A DNA stretch of 25,450 bases from JBLHKS01 sp047620505. Lineage in GTDB: Bacteria > Verrucomicrobiota > Verrucomicrobiia > Verrucomicrobiales > DEV007. Location of the stretch: NCBI GenBank assembly GCA_047620505.1, contig JBLHKS010000099.1, forward strand, positions 1 through 25,450. Direction: 5' to 3'. Below the pieces are notes generated by a model. That model had not been told where the DNA came from, did no database searches, and saw only the letters and a list, made by a program, of their open reading frames with translations. The position numbers and the translations under genes are program-made. How positions within the stretch are numbered: position 1 is the first letter of the stretch; every line of letters begins with the position of its first letter. Below are positions 22,777-25,450 of the stretch, one piece after another.

Positions 22777-23988
22777 GTGAGCAACTCAGCCGCTCTTGAT
22801 TGGCTTTTCGGCACCGAGAAAATCGGGGTCAGACTCGGCTTGGAAAACTCACGACGGCTTTTCAAAGCAGCTGGGATCGAGACGGGCGACGCGACGGTTT
22901 TCCACGCCGCGGGCACGAACGGCAAAGGCTCGACCTGCGCTTTTATCGAGTCGATTTGCCGAGGGCTCGGAAAGAAAACCGGACTTTACACCTCGCCTCA
23001 TCTCGTTTCGTTTAACGAGCGTATTCGGATCAATTTCGAGCCGGTTGATCAGCAGCTGCTGGACGAGGAGATTCTGCGTTTGCGTGAAATCGTGTCTGGC
23101 TGGGATCCTCACCCGACCTACTTTGAGTTAACGACCGCGCTGGCAGTTCGAGTTTTCGTCAATGCTGGAGTCGACACGATCATCCTCGAAACGGGGCTGG
23201 GCGGTCGGCTTGATTCGACGAATATCGTCGATTCCGATGTGGCCGTGATCACGCAGATCGCGCTCGATCACGAGCAATTTCTTGGAGACACGATTAGGGC
23301 GATCGCCTCAGAAAAAGCCGGGATTATCGGCCCGAGACAAAAGGTCGTTACCGGAAATCAGGCTCCGGAAGTCGATCGTGAAATTGCGGCTCGTGCGGAA
23401 AACGTCGGCTCGGAGCTCATTCGAGTCGAGCACGCCTGGCCCGGCGAAATTGGCCTGACAGGTCCACATCAGCGCTGGAATGCGGCTTTGGCTGTAGAGG
23501 CGGTTCGAGCGATTTACGGCGACTGCTCATCGATTGCCGAAGAATCTGTGCGAACGACAACCTGGCCGGCCAGGTTTCAGATTTTCGAGCAGAGCGACGG
23601 CCCGCCGATCGTGATCGATGGAGCTCACAACCCGGCCGCTGCCGCTGAACTTGCCAAAACCTGGTGTGAAAAATTCGGCGAACAACGAGCCGCAATCGTT
23701 TTCGGCGCTGCCGCCGACAAGCAGCCCCAGCTGATGCTGAAAGAGTTGATCCGAATCACTGGCGCGCTGTTTCCAACGACGACTCCGACTGAGCGAGGGC
23801 TCAGCGCCGAAGGTCTCGTTGAGCGCGTCCGGCCCGAAGCCGAAAGCGTCAGCCCCGTGCCTGACGTCGGACGTGCGATCGCTTTGGCCAAAGGAACTCG
23901 CCTGCCGGTGCTCATCACGGGATCGCTTTTTCTCGCAGGAAAAGCGTTAGAAATGATGACCGAACCTTCGTCAGCAGCTGCTGGCTGA
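22777..23988 (+). CDS. folC: Bifunctional folylpolyglutamate/dihydrofolate synthase
   Basis: A 403-residue Mur-ligase-type enzyme that adds glutamate to dihydropteroate or tetrahydrofolate using ATP. The P-loop GTNGKGST is at about 46-53, followed by YTSPHLVSFNERIRI (omega-loop region). ETGLGGRLDSTN is the second FolC signature, ITQIALDHEQFLGDT the third, and VIDGAHNPAAA marks the C-terminal domain. The start is GTG (22777), nine bases after accD's stop. The palindrome occurs twice: Q-Q-L-L near residue 92 and at the extreme C-terminus as S-A-A-A-G just before the stop. It is convergent with the cyclase gene, with a two-base gap. Confidence 0.96.
   Translation: MSNSAALDWLFGTEKIGVRLGLENSRRLFKAAGIETGDATVFHAAGTNGKGSTCAFIESICRGLGKKTGLYTSPHLVSFNERIRINFEPVDQQLLDEEILRLREIVSGWDPHPTYFELTTALAVRVFVNAGVDTIILETGLGGRLDSTNIVDSDVAVITQIALDHEQFLGDTIRAIASEKAGIIGPRQKVVTGNQAPEVDREIAARAENVGSELIRVEHAWPGEIGLTGPHQRWNAALAVEAVRAIYGDCSSIAEESVRTTTWPARFQIFEQSDGPPIVIDGAHNPAAAAELAKTWCEKFGEQRAAIVFGAAADKQPQLMLKELIRITGALFPTTTPTERGLSAEGLVERVRPEAESVSPVPDVGRAIALAKGTRLPVLITGSLFLAGKALEMMTEPSSAAAG
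23050..23061. repeat. Iterated palindrome, exact copy 13
   Basis: In folC, read as Q-Q-L-L. Confidence 0.9.
23972..23983. repeat. Iterated palindrome, exact copy 14
   Basis: At the last codons of folC (S-A-A-A-G, stop), between convergent genes. Confidence 0.9.
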
Positions 23989-23990
23989 TC

Positions 23991-24593
23991 TCAGGCTGGC
24001 TTCATAGAAACGGCGCTCAATTCGAGCCCCGAGATCGAAAAATTAACCGGCTTTCCGCTCAAACCGGCTGATTCTGGAATCAATGCCATCGCTGATTTCG
24101 TCACGAGAATTTCGCCTGCACCCGCCAGATCTTCCCCTAACTTACTCGCTGTATTGACGGTCTCGCCGAAAAAATCCTTATCATCGATCAGCAGAATCTT
24201 GCCATGGTCGATCCCGCAGGAAACGTGGATATCGAAGTCCTCAGGAAACCGAGCGTTCTCGATCTCGAACGCCACATTGATCGCCAAAGCCGCCTGGACG
24301 GCCTTCAAAGGCGAGGGAAAAACCACGTAGCCGTTATCGGCCTCAAACTTGACGATCAAGCCGTCGTAGCGATCCACAATCGGGCGAGTCGTCTCGTGCA
24401 TTCGTCGAACGATCGAAAGATAGTGGACGATTCCATGGCGTCGTGTCAGGAGAGAAAACCCTGACATATCCCAAATCAAAACCGTCTTTTCGCAGCCAAA
24501 GCGTGTCCAGATTTCGCTTTCAAGTTCAGCCCGTCGCTCCACATCCGGAGCCTGACTATACTCGAGCAGAAGATCATGAAGGGAGTCGCGCAT
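23991..24593 (-). CDS. Class III nucleotide cyclase domain protein
   Basis: A 200-residue soluble protein that is almost entirely one cyclase homology domain. LIWDMSGFSLLT has the first metal Asp (D42); GLIVKFEADNGYVVF has the adenine-selecting Lys (K82) and the second metal Asp (D86), with the usual GD reading AD. CGIDHGKILLID and KDFFGETVNTASKLGEDL follow, keeping D140 and N147, while the usual transition-state Arg is Lys (K151). Most catalytic residues remain, so adenylate cyclase activity is plausible, but the G-to-A and R-to-K changes could lower it. There is no sensor or membrane domain. The gene lies 50 bases downstream of the unknown gene at 24644 on the same strand. Confidence 0.85.
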   Translation of the reverse strand: MRDSLHDLLLEYSQAPDVERRAELESEIWTRFGCEKTVLIWDMSGFSLLTRRHGIVHYLSIVRRMHETTRPIVDRYDGLIVKFEADNGYVVFPSPLKAVQAALAINVAFEIENARFPEDFDIHVSCGIDHGKILLIDDKDFFGETVNTASKLGEDLAGAGEILVTKSAMALIPESAGLSGKPVNFSISGLELSAVSMKPA

Positions 24594-24643
24594 GACGCTA
24601 GCAAAGCTTCACGTCGCGACGATGCAATTCATTTTCGAGCACC

Positions 24644-25339
24644 TCAGACGGAAGACTTGCTCCAGATTTCGTCGAGCACTTGGGTTTCGCGGCCCACCAG
24701 AATCTTCAGGAAAGCGTCGCAGTCCGGCAGCTCGCGAAACGCATCGTAGCCCTGCCGCATGATTCGGTAGAGCTCACCAAGGCCCGCAAGCTCCGACGGT
24801 CGACGTCCAACTCGAATGGCAAGACCGAGCGCGCGATTGCGCGAGATCGAATCAAGCCGTTTTCCACCATCCCAAATCAACTGCACCAGGCGCCGGCGTT
24901 GGGCCTCGTCATCACACCGTCGACAGACTTCCGCCCAGATCGACGGTTCGAAATCCGCCGAGTTGAACTCCGGTAGCGGAGCGATCACGTGAGCCATTCG
25001 CGTGTCCAGCTCCTCAGTCAGGAGGTTCATCTCGAGAACTTGAGCCAGGTAAAGCAAAGCCGACTCAGGGAGGATGCGCGAAAGGATTCTGGAGACGCGC
25101 TCAAGCTGGACATCTCGATCTCGAAAATCCCGGACAGAATAGACTTCCTTGAGGAAAAACTCGACCGTTGGGCGGGTCTTCGCGTCAGCACGCAGGTCGG
25201 CGTGGGCGCGGTTGATTCGCTCGATCTGCCAGGAGATCACCTGGTTCTTTGCTTCCTGAACTTCAGGTTCAAGCGGCTCCGCCTGAAGCCGATCCCGAAA
25301 CTTGGAAAGCTGTTGTTGTAGGATGAGTTTGCCGCTCAT
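24644..25339 (-). CDS. Conserved hypothetical protein, upstream of the cyclase
   Basis: A 231-residue soluble, mainly helical, charged protein. The N-terminus (about 1-40) is Gln/Glu/Lys-rich. The middle has TVEFFLKEVYSVRDFRDRDV and then SRILPESALLYLAQVLEMNL, a pattern I associate with uncharacterised bacterial proteins (FFL...Y....RD), though I can give no family name. The C-terminal part (about 150-231) is again helical, with FRELPDCDAFLKIL near the end. No signal peptide, membrane helix or catalytic motif is visible. The order unknown gene, then cyclase, 50 bases apart, suggests an operon, perhaps a regulator or partner of the cyclase (inference). Confidence 0.8.
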   Translation of the reverse strand: MSGKLILQQQLSKFRDRLQAEPLEPEVQEAKNQVISWQIERINRAHADLRADAKTRPTVEFFLKEVYSVRDFRDRDVQLERVSRILSRILPESALLYLAQVLEMNLLTEELDTRMAHVIAPLPEFNSADFEPSIWAEVCRRCDDEAQRRRLVQLIWDGGKRLDSISRNRALGLAIRVGRRPSELAGLGELYRIMRQGYDAFRELPDCDAFLKILVGRETQVLDEIWSKSSV

Positions 25340-25365
25340 TTAACTGTCGTATTCTCCAGCGATTT

Positions 25366-25450
25366 ATGAAGAAGTTGTTGTTTTCGATTCTACCGATTTC
25401 AATGCTTCGTTGTAGTTGCCCATCCTGTGATCGTTCAAGCCGGGAAGAAG
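25366..25450 (+). CDS. Possible start of a secreted protein, cut by window end
   Basis: ATG at 25366 opens a frame of 28 codons to the window edge: MKKLLFSILPISMLRCSC and a polar stretch. A Lys-Lys start, a short hydrophobic core and early Cys residues suggest a signal peptide or lipoprotein, but only 26 bases separate it from the divergent gene at 25339, so room for a promoter is tight. Too short for a confident call. Confidence 0.35.
   Translation, partial: MKKLLFSILPISMLRCSCPSCDRSSREE

Overview
The window is a moderately GC-rich bacterial chromosome segment with no rRNA, tRNA, CRISPR array or complete mobile element that I can see. Secreted PQQ-type beta-propeller, Tat-exported and META-domain proteins, together with almost no Shine-Dalgarno sequences, suggest Verrucomicrobiota or a relative. 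That placement is an inference from general character, not from a phylogenetic marker.

Layout. 1-1391 (-): the N-terminal 463 residues of a TIR-NB-ARC STAND protein, a likely immune sensor cut by the window edge. 1513-5433: a secreted beta-propeller protein, ndk, a candidate small RNA or attenuated leader (about 3472-3580), a lipoprotein and moaA. 5547-9715: a tail-specific protease, an MBL-fold hydrolase and recF. 9824-11831 (-): ygfZ followed by a secreted cyclophilin. 11885-14205 (+): a Tat-exported protein and a double-META lipoprotein. 14206-16448: an accessory, decaying segment holding a small acidic ORF behind two promoter-like sequences, a gene broken by an in-frame TAG, two frameshifted gene remnants on the minus strand and a perfect 25-bp tandem duplication at the point where one remnant is cut. 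16449-18731 (-): a two-gene operon for a DUF318/COG0701-type permease and its DUF1980/TIGR03943-type partner, both with very His-rich loops, probably a metal-linked membrane system. 18827-23988 (+): a compact run of Dabb protein, alpha/beta hydrolase, CPBP protease, ComF-type phosphoribosyltransferase, accD and folC. 23991-25339 (-): a class III nucleotide cyclase behind an uncharacterised conserved gene. A possible new gene starts at 25366 (+).

The strongest unexplained signal is a 12-bp perfect palindrome, CAGCAGCTGCTG. It occurs 14 times exactly and 7 more times with one mismatch. Its 10-bp core AGCAGCTGCT is exact 19 times. It lies in coding DNA in all three frames (read as Q-Q-L-L, A-A-A or S-S-C-C) and between genes, so the constraint appears to act on the DNA rather than on proteins. 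It behaves like a highly iterated palindrome comparable in kind to cyanobacterial HIP1 but with a different sequence. No good copy lies inside the decaying 14.2-17.3 kb segment.
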